From: Streptomyces camponoticapitis
GTDB lineage: Bacteria > Actinomycetota > Actinomycetes > Streptomycetales > Streptomycetaceae
Length of the DNA stretch: 64,000 bases
Assembly (NCBI RefSeq): GCF_014646115.1
Contig: NZ_BMMV01000020.1
Span: 1-64,000 of the forward strand
Direction of reading: 5' to 3'
Shown here: in pieces, positions 42,378-51,271 of the stretch
How positions within the stretch are numbered: the first letter of the stretch is position 1
Layout: each line of letters begins with the position of its first letter
Position numbers and translations under genes: made by a program
The notes under the pieces: generated by a model
Told to the model about the DNA's origin: nothing
Database searches by the model: none
The model's input: the letters and a program-made list of their open reading frames with translations, nothing else

Positions 42378-42989
42378 GTGGAGCAGCACAGGACACGTCC
42401 CCCCCAGCGCCGGCCGCGGCCGCCGCAGAGCCCTCTCCGTCCGCGAGGCGCCGGCGCCGAGGCCGGCGCCGTCTACCGGGTTCCCGCGCCGACCACGCGC
42501 CGGGTGCCGCCTGTCATGCTCACCCTGCGCAGACTCCCGAATCCGCGGCTGACCGGGCTGGGCGCCGGCCTCTTCGCCGCCGCCACGATGTTCGTGATCG
42601 GATGCCTGGACGAGTTGCTGTTCGACGGTGAGCCCCTGGTGTACGGGGTGCTGTTCCTGCCGGTCAGTGCCTTGACCGCGCTCTGGGTGCGGACCGCCGA
42701 TCTGGTGACCGCCCCGATCAGCGTGCCGATCGCCTTCGCCTTCGGCACTCTCCCGATCTCCGGCGGGACGAGCGGTTTCGGCGGGCAGACGATGGCCGTC
42801 GTCACCGCGCTCGCCGTGCAGGCGGGCTGGCTGTACGGCGGCACGCTCGTCGCCGGACTCATCGCCTCCGTGAGGAAGGTGCGTCAGATGGGCCGCCGAC
42901 AGCGCGCACGCGACCTGGCGACGCGCGGCGGCGCCCCCGGGACTCGGACAGGAGTGAAGGCGGGCACCGCCGTCGCCCGCCGCGGCTGA
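42378..42989 (+). CDS. DUF6542-type small membrane protein
   Basis: A 203-aa protein: a Pro/Arg-rich cytoplasmic leader of about 50 residues, then four or five hydrophobic spans (GLGAGLFAAATMFVIGCL, GVLFLPVSALTALWV, APISVPIAFAFGTLPIS, AVVTALAVQAGWLYGGTLVAGLI), and a basic tail. This matches an actinobacterial family usually found beside ychF. The GTG follows a TAGGTT -10 (42366-42371) by six bases, without a ribosome site, so it is probably leaderless. Function unknown. Confidence 0.8.
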   Translation: MEQHRTRPPQRRPRPPQSPLRPRGAGAEAGAVYRVPAPTTRRVPPVMLTLRRLPNPRLTGLGAGLFAAATMFVIGCLDELLFDGEPLVYGVLFLPVSALTALWVRTADLVTAPISVPIAFAFGTLPISGGTSGFGGQTMAVVTALAVQAGWLYGGTLVAGLIASVRKVRQMGRRQRARDLATRGGAPGTRTGVKAGTAVARRG

Positions 42990-43001
42990 TCAGCCGCCCG
43001 C

Positions 43002-43739
43002 CTACTGCTCCGCGGCCGTCATCGCGGCTCCCACGATGCCCGCGTTGTTCTGAAGCTGCGCCGGAACGATCTCCGCCTTGATGCCCTCGATGAGCGGGAT
43101 GAACCGTTCCGACTTGCGGCTGACCCCGCCGCCGATGATGAACAGTTCCGGCGAGAACAGCATCTCCAGATGCGCCAGATACTTCTGCACCCGGTGCGCC
43201 CAGTGGTGCCAGCTGAGGTCGTGGTCCTCCTTGGCCTTCGTCGACGCGTGCTTCTCCGCGTCGTGGCCGTTCAGCTCCAGATGACCCAGCTCGGTGTTCG
43301 GGACGAGCTTGCCGTCGATGAAGAGCGCGCTGCCGATCCCCGTACCGAAGGTCAGCAGGAAGACTGTGCCCTGGCGGCCCTTGCCCGCGCCGAAGGTCAT
43401 CTCCGCCACCCCCGCCGCGTCCCCGTCGTTGAGGACCGTGACGGGCAGGTTCAGTCGGTCGCCGAGCAGACTGCCGGCGTCCGTGTCGATCCAGCGCTTG
43501 TCGACATTCGCCGCTGTACGGATCACCGAGCCTGTCACCACCCCAGGGAAGGTGACGCCGACAGGGCCGGACCAGTTGAAGTGCTGGACCACCTCGACGA
43601 CGCGGTCGGCCACCTCGTCGGGCGTGGCCGGCTGGGGTGTGAGCACTTTGTGGCGCGGCTCCGCCAGATCGCCGCGCTCCAGGTCCACGGGCGCGCCCTT
43701 GATGCCAGAGCCGCCGATGTCCACTCCGAAGACGTTCAT
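43002..43739 (-). CDS. ppgK: Polyphosphate glucokinase (ROK family)
   Basis: Enzyme of 245 aa that phosphorylates glucose with polyphosphate or ATP, typical of actinobacteria. N-terminal phosphate motif DIGGSGIKGAPVDLERG, the NDGDAAGVAEMTFGAG active-site region and GTGIGSALF. Length matches the PpgK family (about 245-270), shorter than most ROK glucokinases. The ATG at 43739 lies 7 bases after a TAACGT -10 (43747-43752) with no ribosome site. It is downstream of and parallel to ispH with a 34-base gap. Confidence 0.92.
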   Translation of the reverse strand: MNVFGVDIGGSGIKGAPVDLERGDLAEPRHKVLTPQPATPDEVADRVVEVVQHFNWSGPVGVTFPGVVTGSVIRTAANVDKRWIDTDAGSLLGDRLNLPVTVLNDGDAAGVAEMTFGAGKGRQGTVFLLTFGTGIGSALFIDGKLVPNTELGHLELNGHDAEKHASTKAKEDHDLSWHHWAHRVQKYLAHLEMLFSPELFIIGGGVSRKSERFIPLIEGIKAEIVPAQLQNNAGIVGAAMTAAEQ

Positions 43740-43773
43740 GGACGCAACGTTACGGGGAGATGACCTGGCCTCT

Positions 43774-44802
43774 CTACTTCTCGGCCAGGCCGGCGGCTTC
43801 GGCGCGCAGGTCGCGGCGGAGTTCCTTCGGGAGTGAGAAGACGATCGACTCCTCGGCGGCCTTGACGATCTCGACGTCCTCGAAGCCGTACTTGGTGAGC
43901 CATTCCAGGACACCCTCGACCAGGATCTCGGGGACGGACGCGCCCGAGGTGACCCCGACCGTGCTGACGCCCTCCAGCCAGGCCTCGTCGATCTCGTCGG
44001 CCGAGTCCACCAGATGCGCGTCGCGCGAGCCCGCGCCGAGGGCGACCTCGACGAGCCGTACGGAGTTGGAGGAGTTCTTCGAGCCGACGACGATGACCAG
44101 ATCCGCGTCGGCGCCCATCTGCTTGACGGCGATCTGCCGGTTCTGCGTCGCGTAGCAGATGTCGTCGCTCGGCGGCGAGATGAGCAGCGGGAACTTCTCC
44201 TTGAGCTTGTCGACCGTCTCCATCGTCTCGTCCACGGAGAGCGTCGTCTGCGAGAGCCAGACGACCTTGGACTCGTCGCGCACCGCGACGTTCGCGACGT
44301 CGCCGGGTCCGTCGACCAGCGTGATGTGGTCGGGGGCCTCGCCGGAGGTGCCGATGACCTCTTCATGGCCGTCGTGGCCGATGAGCAGGATGTCGTAGTC
44401 CTCGTTGGCGAAGCGGACGGCTTCCTTGTGGACCTTGGTGACCAGGGGGCAGGTCGCGTCGATGGTCGCGAGCTTGCGCTCGGCCGCCTCGTCGTGGACG
44501 ACGGGGGCCACGCCGTGCGCGGAGAACATGACGATCGATCCCTCGGGGACCTCCGCCGTCTCCTCGACGAAAATCGCGCCCTTCCTCTGAAGGGTCTGCA
44601 CGACATACTTGTTGTGGACGATTTCGTGGCGGACATAGATCGGCGCCCCGTACTGCTCCAGAGCTTTCTCCACGGCGATCACGGCACGGTCGACGCCGGC
44701 GCAGTAACCACGGGGCGCGGCGAGCAGGACGCGTTTGCCGGCGCGGCGCGCGGCGTCTCCACTCGGGGTGGCGGCGGGCGACGGGCTGGGCGTAGCAGTC
44801 AT
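43774..44802 (-). CDS. ispH: 4-hydroxy-3-methylbut-2-enyl diphosphate reductase (IspH)
   Basis: Last enzyme of the MEP isoprenoid pathway, 342 aa, an iron-sulfur protein. The three conserved cysteines are in RGYCAGVDRAV, DATCPLVTKVH and DICYATQNRQ, with HGVAP and the TQTTLSVDET-like SQTTLSVDETMET. A Ser/Pro/Ala-rich leader of about 20 residues precedes the core. Two ATG codons compete (44811 and 44802). A TACGAT -10 at 44810-44815 overlaps the first and lies exactly seven bases before the second, so I choose the second as a leaderless start. Confidence 0.95.
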   Translation of the reverse strand: MTATPSPSPAATPSGDAARRAGKRVLLAAPRGYCAGVDRAVIAVEKALEQYGAPIYVRHEIVHNKYVVQTLQRKGAIFVEETAEVPEGSIVMFSAHGVAPVVHDEAAERKLATIDATCPLVTKVHKEAVRFANEDYDILLIGHDGHEEVIGTSGEAPDHITLVDGPGDVANVAVRDESKVVWLSQTTLSVDETMETVDKLKEKFPLLISPPSDDICYATQNRQIAVKQMGADADLVIVVGSKNSSNSVRLVEVALGAGSRDAHLVDSADEIDEAWLEGVSTVGVTSGASVPEILVEGVLEWLTKYGFEDVEIVKAAEESIVFSLPKELRRDLRAEAAGLAEK

Positions 44803-44887
44803 GCCCACCATCGTAAGGCCGTCCAGAAGAGGCGGAAGATCACCTGCCGGGCCGAGACTGGGCCTACGTGATCGACGGAGGGACGCG

Positions 44888-46468
44888 ATGGCCGACAGCG
44901 GTGCGGGGGATGCGGGCGGTACGGGCGTTCCGGACGGTCCGGACGGTTCGGACCCGCGTACGGGCGACGGCGTCGGCGGCTTCGACCTGGACCCGGGACC
45001 GGACCTGAGTTCGGACGCGCCCCCGGGCGTGCATGTGGGTGGGCACATGGGCGGCCACGGTGGCAGGGGTACGGGCGGGCGCAAGGGGACGGGCGGTGGC
45101 GAAGGCCCGGCGGAAGGCTCCGGCGAGGACGGCGGGCTGCGACGGACTCTCGGATTCCGCGATCTCGTCGTCTACGGACTCCTGTTCATCGCGCCCATGG
45201 CGCCCGTCGGGGTCTACGGCACGCTCGACGCCAAGTCGCACGGGGCCGTGGCACTGGTCTACGTCTGCGCCACCGTCGCGATGGCGTTCACGGCCTTCAG
45301 TTACGCGCAGATGGTCCGGGTCGCTCCGCAGGCCGGCTCGGTTTTCGCGTACGCGCGCAAGGGGCTCGGCGAGGGGCCCGGGTTCATCGCCGGGTGGATG
45401 GCGATGCTCGACTATCTGCTGATCCCGGCCGTCGCCTACCTCTTCGCGGGGATCGCGATGGAGGCGCTGGTGCCCTCCGTCGACCGGTGGATCTGGACCG
45501 GGATCGCCGTCGTGATCACCACGCTGCTCAATCTCCGGGGTGTACGGGCCGCCGCGCGTGTCGGCTTCTTCGTGCTCGCCATGGAGATCGTGGTGCTGAT
45601 GGTGTTCGTGGTGTCGGCGATCGTGGTGCTCGTCCGGGACGGGGCGACGCGCGGCTGGCTGACTCCCTTCACGGGGGACATGAGCTTCTCCATGACGGCG
45701 GTCCTCGGGGCGGTGTCGGTCGCCGTGCTGTCGTATCTGGGCTTCGACGCGATCGCCTCGTTCGCCGAGGAGGTGACGGGCGGGTCGCGGAAGGTGGCGC
45801 GGGCGGTGCTGTTCTGTCTGGTGCTCGCCGGGGTCCTGTTCATCGCGCAGACGTATCTCGTGGCCCTCCTCGAACCGCTCAGTTCGGCGGAGCTGGCCGC
45901 AGACCTGGTCAGGCAGGGGTCGGCCTTCTACGACGCCGTGGACGCCTCCGTAGGAACGTGGCTGCACGACCTGGTCGCGGTGAGCAAGGCGATCGGCGCC
46001 GCGTTCGCCGCGCTGGCGGGCCAGGCCGCCGCCGGGCGGCTGCTCTTCGCGATGGGCCGCGAACGGCGACTGCCGCGGCTGCTGTCCCGTACGGACGCGG
46101 GGACGCCCCGCGTGGCGCTGCTGCTCGCGGCGGTCGTGACCCTCATCGCCGCCGTGTGGGCGGCGAGGGCCGACGACGGGCTCGACCATCTGGTGTCGGT
46201 GGTCGACGTCGGGGCGCTGACGGCGTTCATCCTGCTGCACGCGTCGGTGGTCGGGTGGTTCGCGGTACGGCGCATGGAGGGCCGACCGCGGGTCCTGGCC
46301 CATGTGGTGCTGCCGGTGGTCGGCGCGGCCGTGCTGGTCGCGGTGATCGTGGAGGCTGCGGGGACGGCGCAGGTGGTGGGCGCGATCTGGCTGGCGGTCG
46401 GACTGGTGGTGCTCGCGATCCAGTGGCGGAACGGCAGGGTCGCGCCGAAGGATCCGTCGGTTCCGTAG
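44888..46468 (+). CDS. APC-family amino acid permease
   Basis: Transporter of 526 aa. An unusually long Gly/Asp-rich cytoplasmic N-terminus (about 90 residues with HVGGHMGGHGGRG) precedes about 12 spans. LGFRDLVVYGLLFIAPMAPVGVYG opens the first, and SYLGFDAIASFAEEV is the family motif in helix 6. Substrate unknown. GGAGGG lies five bases before the ATG. Divergent from ispH. Confidence 0.9.
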   Translation: MADSGAGDAGGTGVPDGPDGSDPRTGDGVGGFDLDPGPDLSSDAPPGVHVGGHMGGHGGRGTGGRKGTGGGEGPAEGSGEDGGLRRTLGFRDLVVYGLLFIAPMAPVGVYGTLDAKSHGAVALVYVCATVAMAFTAFSYAQMVRVAPQAGSVFAYARKGLGEGPGFIAGWMAMLDYLLIPAVAYLFAGIAMEALVPSVDRWIWTGIAVVITTLLNLRGVRAAARVGFFVLAMEIVVLMVFVVSAIVVLVRDGATRGWLTPFTGDMSFSMTAVLGAVSVAVLSYLGFDAIASFAEEVTGGSRKVARAVLFCLVLAGVLFIAQTYLVALLEPLSSAELAADLVRQGSAFYDAVDASVGTWLHDLVAVSKAIGAAFAALAGQAAAGRLLFAMGRERRLPRLLSRTDAGTPRVALLLAAVVTLIAAVWAARADDGLDHLVSVVDVGALTAFILLHASVVGWFAVRRMEGRPRVLAHVVLPVVGAAVLVAVIVEAAGTAQVVGAIWLAVGLVVLAIQWRNGRVAPKDPSVP

Positions 46469-46544
46469 GGTCCCCCGGTTCCGTAGGGTCCGGCCGCCCG
46501 TCGCGTGGGCCGCGTTGTCCGAGGCGGCCGATACGCTCGACGGC

Positions 46545-47753
46545 ATGGCTCTCAACACGTCCGCGGACGCCCCGCTGCCCGTCGGGGAGGTGTCGCGCCT
46601 CATCGGCGGCTGGATCGACCGGCTCGGCGCCATCTGGGTCGAGGGACAGATCACGCAGCTGTCGCGCAGGCCCGGTGCCGGGGTCGTGTTCCTGACGTTG
46701 CGCGACCCGTCGTACGACATCTCGGTGAGCGTCACGTGTTATCGGCAGGTCTTCGACGCGATCGCCGACGTCGTCTCCGAGGGCGCGCGGGTCGTGGTGC
46801 ACGCGAAGCCGGAGTGGTACGCGCCGAGGGGGCAGCTGTCGCTGCGGGCCACGGAGATAAAGCCGGTCGGCATCGGCGAACTGCTCGTCAGGCTGGAGCA
46901 GTTGAAGAAGTCCCTGGGCGCGGAGGGGCTCTTCGCCGCCGATCGCAAGCGCCCGCTGCCCTTTCTGCCCCAGCTGATCGGCCTCGTCTGCGGGCGGGCG
47001 TCGGCGGCCGAGCGGGATGTCCTGGAGAACGCGCGGCGGCGCTGGCCCGCCGTCCGCTTCGAGGTGCGCAACACCGCCGTGCAGGGCGTCAACGCGGTGA
47101 GTCAGGTCGTCCAGGCGGTCAAGGAGCTGGACGACCTGCCCGAGGTCGACGTGATCGTCGTGGCGAGGGGCGGAGGCAGCGTGGAGGATCTGCTGCCGTT
47201 CTCGGACGAGCAGTTGGTACGGGCGGTGGCCGCGTGCCGTACGCCCGTCGTGTCGGCGATCGGCCATGAGCCCGACTCACCGCTGCTGGACCTCGTCGCC
47301 GACGTACGGGCGTCGACGCCCACGGACGCGGCGAAGAAGGTCGTGCCGGACGTCGGCGAGGAGCTGGACCGTGTGCAGGCGCTGCGCGACCGGGCGCTGC
47401 GGACGGTGCAGGGGCTGCTCGACCGGGAGGAGCGCGGGCTCGCGCACGCGCTGGCCCGGCCGGTGATGGAGCGGCCGCACCGGATGGTGGACGAGCGCGG
47501 GAGCGAGATCGAAGCACTGGCCGACCGCAGCCGGCGGGTGCTGCGGCATCTGCTGGACCGCGCGGACTCGGAGCTGTCGCACACCCGCGCGCGCGTGGTC
47601 TCGCTGTCGCCGGCGGCGACGCTGGAGCGGGGATACGCGGTGCTCCAGCGGCCGGACGGGGCAGTCGTCCGCTCGCCCTCGGAGGTCTCGGCGGACCAGG
47701 AGCTGCGGGCGAGGGTGGCGGAGGGCGAGTTCACGGTGCGGGTCACCGAATGA
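46545..47753 (+). CDS. xseA: Exodeoxyribonuclease VII large subunit
   Basis: Large subunit (402 aa) of the single-strand-specific nuclease. The OB-fold N-terminus (VSRLIGGWIDRLGAIWVEGQI) leads to the catalytic region VDVIVVARGGGSVEDLLPFSDE and AIGHEPDSPLLDLVADVRASTPTDAA, then a coiled coil. The ATG follows a TACGCT -10 (46532-46537) by seven bases with no ribosome site, suggesting a leaderless message. The small-subunit gene follows after about 97 bases with its own apparent promoter. Confidence 0.96.
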   Translation: MALNTSADAPLPVGEVSRLIGGWIDRLGAIWVEGQITQLSRRPGAGVVFLTLRDPSYDISVSVTCYRQVFDAIADVVSEGARVVVHAKPEWYAPRGQLSLRATEIKPVGIGELLVRLEQLKKSLGAEGLFAADRKRPLPFLPQLIGLVCGRASAAERDVLENARRRWPAVRFEVRNTAVQGVNAVSQVVQAVKELDDLPEVDVIVVARGGGSVEDLLPFSDEQLVRAVAACRTPVVSAIGHEPDSPLLDLVADVRASTPTDAAKKVVPDVGEELDRVQALRDRALRTVQGLLDREERGLAHALARPVMERPHRMVDERGSEIEALADRSRRVLRHLLDRADSELSHTRARVVSLSPAATLERGYAVLQRPDGAVVRSPSEVSADQELRARVAEGEFTVRVTE

Positions 47754-47849
47754 GCCGCGGGCACCCGGCGGGGGCCGGGGACGGCCGGTCCTCGTGCACG
47801 CGTTTCTTCACGTATGTCGTTGTCGTAGACCGCACATAGGGTGGATCAC

Positions 47850-48116
47850 ATGGCCAAGAAGGACAGCGGGACAGCAGCGGCCGCCGAGGGCGCGGACGCG
47901 CTCGGCTACGAGCAGGCACGGGACGAGCTGATCGACGTCGTACGGCGTCTGGAGACCGGCGGTACGACCCTGGAGGAGTCGCTGGCCCTGTGGGAGCGGG
48001 GCGAGGAACTGGCCAAGGTCTGCCGCCGCTGGCTGGACGGCGCGCGCGCCCGCCTGGACGCCTCACTGTCGGACCCGGCTCCGACCGCGGCCCCCGGACG
48101 CGAGCCGGACGCCTGA
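47850..48116 (+). CDS. xseB: Exodeoxyribonuclease VII small subunit
   Basis: An 88-aa helical hairpin protein (YEQARDELIDVVRRLETGGTTLEESLALWERG) with the family's GGxxLEESLxLxExG signature. It wraps the XseA coiled coil. The ATG is seven bases after TAGGGT (47837-47842), again with no ribosome site; a GTG at 47841 is the only alternative. Confidence 0.95.
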   Translation: MAKKDSGTAAAAEGADALGYEQARDELIDVVRRLETGGTTLEESLALWERGEELAKVCRRWLDGARARLDASLSDPAPTAAPGREPDA

Positions 48117-48180
48117 TCGGCAGAAGTCGTCGAAGGGGGCCGGGGAAGCGCGGGACGCTCAGAACCAGCTCAGGACCGGC

Positions 48181-48699
48181 TCAGGACTCGCTGCCCGGCT
48201 CCAGCGCCTGCGCCATCTCGACCAGCCGCTCGTGCGGCGCCGTGCCCGTCACGACCGTCGTCGCCCCGTCCCCGGTGCGCACCAGGGCGTCGTACTTGGG
48301 GCCCTCCCACCGCTGCCACGTCTCACCGTCCACCCGCGCGGTCTTACCGGTGTCCTCGGCGTCGTGCGTGACCTTGGCGATGTACTCGTCCGCCGGCTCC
48401 GTCGACTGCTCCACAGCCACGTACTCACGGTCGGGATCCTGGAAACCGAGGTGCCAGGAGTTCCCGTCCTGTCGCGCGTACGACACGGACGTCGGCTTCC
48501 ATGTCCCGGGAAGGCCCTCCGGGGCCATCACCGGGTAGGGTGCCGCGCGCTGCGCCGTCGTCAGCTCGACCCGGTAGTCGACCGCTTTGAGCGGGTCGGC
48601 GTCCTCGTCGTGCGGGTTGGCGATGTAAATGACCCCGGCGACGGCGACGATGACGCCCATCGACAGGAACATGTCCCGTACCGTCTGTTTGCCTCGCAT
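48181..48699 (-). CDS. DUF4245-type membrane-anchored protein
   Basis: A 172-aa protein with a basic start (MRGKQTVRDM), one N-terminal span (FLSMGVIVAVAGVIYIA) and an extracytoplasmic domain (YPVMAPEGLPGTWKPTSVSY, TWQRWEGPKYDALVRTGDGATTVVTGTA). It fits the actinobacterial DUF4245 family, always near glpX in my recollection. Function unknown. The ATG at 48699 has GGGGAGG eight bases upstream; the GTG at 48708 is too close to it. Confidence 0.83.
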   Translation of the reverse strand: MRGKQTVRDMFLSMGVIVAVAGVIYIANPHDEDADPLKAVDYRVELTTAQRAAPYPVMAPEGLPGTWKPTSVSYARQDGNSWHLGFQDPDREYVAVEQSTEPADEYIAKVTHDAEDTGKTARVDGETWQRWEGPKYDALVRTGDGATTVVTGTAPHERLVEMAQALEPGSES

Positions 48700-48830
48700 A
48701 CCTGCCACCTCCCCATAGTCGCATCAAGGGTTCACGCTCATACGTGGGCCCCTCTGCTCATTTTGTCGACCTACCGATAGAGTCGCAGCACCCTCATTCC
48801 GGCCGTCACCGTGCAGAAAGGTGCGTTCCG

Positions 48831-49862
48831 ATGACCGAGCACCAACTCCCGCCCCCGCTGGAGGTCTCTCCGGAGGCCCCCGACCGCAACCTCGCCCTCG
48901 AACTCGTACGGGTCACCGAGGCCGCCGCCATGGCGGCCGGCCGCTGGGTGGGCCGGGGCGACAAGATCGGCGCGGACGGCGCGGCCGTGAACGCCATGCG
49001 CACCCTCGTCTCGACCGTCTCGATGAACGGCGTCGTCGTCATCGGCGAGGGCGAGAAGGACGAAGCCCCGATGCTGTTCAACGGCGAGCGGGTCGGCGAC
49101 GGCACCGGTGCCGAGGTCGACATCGCCGTGGACCCGATCGACGGCACCACGCTCAACGCCAAGGGCATGCCCAACGCCATCGCCGTACTCGCGGCGGCCG
49201 ACCGCGGCACGATGTTCGACCCGTCGGCCGTCTTCTACATGGACAAGCTGGTGACCGGGCCCGAGGCCGCCGACTTCGTCGACATCAACGCACCCGTCTC
49301 GGTCAACATCCGACGCGTCGCCAGGGCCAAGAACTCGGCTCCCGAGGACGTCACGGTGGTCATCCTCGACCGCCCCCGCCACGACGGCATCGTCAAGGAG
49401 ATCCGCGAGACGGGGGCGCGGATCAAGTTCATCTCGGACGGCGACGTGGCCGGCTCGGTCATGGCCGTACGCGAAGGAACGGGCGTCGATCTGCTGATGG
49501 GCATCGGCGGCACGCCCGAGGGCATCATCTCGGCGTGCGCGATCAAGTGCCTGGGCGGCACCATCCAGGGCAAGCTCTGGCCGAAGGACGCCGCCGAGCG
49601 GCAGCGGGCGCTGGACGCCGGGCACGATCTGGACCGGGTGCTGTCGACGGACGACCTGGTCGGCGGCGACAACGTGTTCTTCGTCGCGACGGGCATCACG
49701 GACGGCGAGTTGCTGCGCGGGGTGCGCTACCGCTCGGAGACAGCGACCACCCAGTCCATGGTCACGCGCTCCAAGTCCGGCACGATCCGGCTGATCGACT
49801 CGACGCACCGGCTGTCGAAACTGCGCGCCTACAGCACGATCGACTTCGACCGCGCGAAGTAG
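48831..49862 (+). CDS. glpX: Class II fructose-1,6-bisphosphatase
   Basis: Gluconeogenic enzyme of 343 aa. DIAVDPIDGTTLNAKGMPN holds the metal-binding Asp residues, GEGEKDEAPM and SDGDVAGSVM the other active-site parts, and GIGGTPEGIISACAIKCLGG the sugar-phosphate loop. An AAAGGTG site lies about eight bases before the ATG. It is followed by a perfect bidirectional hairpin. Confidence 0.96.
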   Translation: MTEHQLPPPLEVSPEAPDRNLALELVRVTEAAAMAAGRWVGRGDKIGADGAAVNAMRTLVSTVSMNGVVVIGEGEKDEAPMLFNGERVGDGTGAEVDIAVDPIDGTTLNAKGMPNAIAVLAAADRGTMFDPSAVFYMDKLVTGPEAADFVDINAPVSVNIRRVARAKNSAPEDVTVVILDRPRHDGIVKEIRETGARIKFISDGDVAGSVMAVREGTGVDLLMGIGGTPEGIISACAIKCLGGTIQGKLWPKDAAERQRALDAGHDLDRVLSTDDLVGGDNVFFVATGITDGELLRGVRYRSETATTQSMVTRSKSGTIRLIDSTHRLSKLRAYSTIDFDRAK

Positions 49863-49921
49863 CGGTACACGCGCCGGCAGCGTGCCAGTGGCCGTACGCG
49901 CGAACTGGCGGCACGCGTGAA

Positions 49922-49958
49922 ACCGGGGCGCCCCTCATGTGCGGCGGGGCGCCCCGGT
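49922..49958. terminator. Bidirectional terminator between glpX and the WhiB-like gene
   Basis: Perfect 13-bp arms ACCGGGGCGCCCC and GGGGCGCCCCGGT with an 11-base loop between convergent genes. Confidence 0.7.
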
Positions 49959-49984
49959 CACAACTGATCGGGTGGGACGGGCGG

Positions 49985-50359
49985 TCAGCCCGCCGCGGCG
50001 ATCCGGCCCGCGGCCGACGCCGCGTTCCGCAGCTCCACCTCGCGGCGCCTGCGGCGCGCCAGGACCACACGGCGCTCGGCGGCGGTCAGGCCGCCCCACA
50101 CCCCGTACGGCTCGGGCTGGAGCAGCGCGTGCTCCCGGCAGTCGACCATCACCGGACAGCGGCCGCAGACCCGCTTCGCGGCCTCCTCACGGGCCAGCCT
50201 CGCGGCCGTCGGCTCCTTGGACGGGGCGAAGAACAATCCGGCTTCGTCCCGGCGGCACACCGCCTCTGTGTGCCAGGGTCCGGCCTGAACCTCCCGAGCG
50301 GGACTCCGCTGAGGCGGTACGGCGGCGACCTGCAGGGGCTGATGCGGCATTGGCAGCAC
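49985..50359 (-). CDS. WhiB-family iron-sulfur transcription regulator
   Basis: A 124-aa Wbl protein. Four cysteines ligate a [4Fe-4S] cluster: Cys35, Cys65, Cys68 and Cys74, in the usual C-x(29)-C-x2-C-x5-C pattern. The turn GVWGG is followed by TAAERR and a basic ARRRRREVE helix for DNA contact. From memory it lies where wblI lies in S. coelicolor (next to glpX), so it may be WblI. The GTG start has AGGAG six bases upstream. Confidence 0.92.
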   Translation of the reverse strand: MLPMPHQPLQVAAVPPQRSPAREVQAGPWHTEAVCRRDEAGLFFAPSKEPTAARLAREEAAKRVCGRCPVMVDCREHALLQPEPYGVWGGLTAAERRVVLARRRRREVELRNAASAAGRIAAAG

Positions 50360-50570
50360 GGTCCACTCCTGACGACGGCTTCGCGAGCGAGAGACGATGC
50401 AGCAGTCCCTACCCGCTGTGCGCGCGCCTAAGCACTGAGTGGCACTGAGATGCGAGGTGCGGAATCACGTGCGGAATGCCGAACACCCGCGCTCCGCCTG
50501 GCCAAAAGCCCCCCCGGCCACATCCCAACCGGAATCGGAACCGGAACCGGAACCGATCAACGTCGGGGGG
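50360..50570. repeat. Short CGGAAC tandem repeat between the DUF1707 and WhiB-like genes
   Basis: About four copies of a six-base CGGAAY unit lie at 50530-50554. The rest of the gap contains the WhiB-like promoter region; no boxes stand out. Confidence 0.5.
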
Positions 50571-51239
50571 TCAGTGGCCCAGGTGCTTGCGCAGCCGCCT
50601 GTTGAGGTCCGCGATGAACTTCCCGCGCTTCGGCCTGGCTTCGATGCTGGCGAACACCGAGTAGCCGTTGACGACCACGACGGGGGCATCCGACTGGGTG
50701 CCCTCCAACGTTCTGACCTCGAAGTTGCCGAAGATGCCGGTGCCGCCGCCGCGCAGGGAGATGTTCTCCGGGACCCGTACCTCGATGGAGCCGAAGATGG
50801 CGGTCGCGTTGATCACGGTCGTCCGCTGGCCGAAGATCGCCTCGGTCAGATCGATCTCGATGTTGCCGAAGAGCGCGAAGGCGTTCGTACGGCGACCCAC
50901 GCGCCAACGGCCCTTGCGGGTCGAACTGCTGAAGATCGCGACCATGTTGTCGGCGGGCTCGGTGTCGTCGTCGGGGCCGTACGTGTGTGGTGCCGCCGCG
51001 GGCCGCGCGGTGGTGGGGGTCGCCGGCAAGTCTCTTACCAGCGGCTCCAGTTCACCCATCGTCTTGGCGCGGTACACGGCGTCGATCCGCTCGGAGTGCT
51101 CCTCGGCATCCAGGCGACCGAGCGCGAGGGCTTCCCTGAGGATGTCGGCGATCCGGTCTCGGTCGGCGTCGGAGGCCCGGATGCCGGAGTCGGGCTCCGC
51201 CGGTGCCACCGGCTTCTGGGGGTGCTTTTCGAGGTCCAC
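50571..51239 (-). CDS. DUF1707 protein with LiaF-like C-terminal domain
   Basis: A 222-aa protein without membrane spans. Residues about 20-72 are the DUF1707 SHOCT-like module (IRASDADRDRIADILREALALGRLDAEEHSERID). The C-terminal half has repeated IFG turns (ALFGNIEIDL, TAIFGSIEVRV, GIFGNFEVR), the beta-helix pattern of cell-wall-response LiaF/YvqF proteins. Probably linked to envelope stress. The GTG lies six bases after a TACTCT -10 (51246-51251) without a ribosome site. Confidence 0.83.
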   Translation of the reverse strand: MDLEKHPQKPVAPAEPDSGIRASDADRDRIADILREALALGRLDAEEHSERIDAVYRAKTMGELEPLVRDLPATPTTARPAAAPHTYGPDDDTEPADNMVAIFSSSTRKGRWRVGRRTNAFALFGNIEIDLTEAIFGQRTTVINATAIFGSIEVRVPENISLRGGGTGIFGNFEVRTLEGTQSDAPVVVVNGYSVFASIEARPKRGKFIADLNRRLRKHLGH

Positions 51240-51245
51240 CGCACC

Positions 51246-51271
51246 AGAGTAGCTAAACGCGATAGATCGCG
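51246..51271 (-). promoter_or_regulatory. Promoter and palindrome of the DUF1707 gene
   Basis: TACTCT -10 (51246-51251) on the minus strand. Seven bases upstream of it CGCGAT-AG-ATCGCG (51258-51271) is a perfect palindrome in the spacer region, a position suited to a repressor. Confidence 0.55.
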
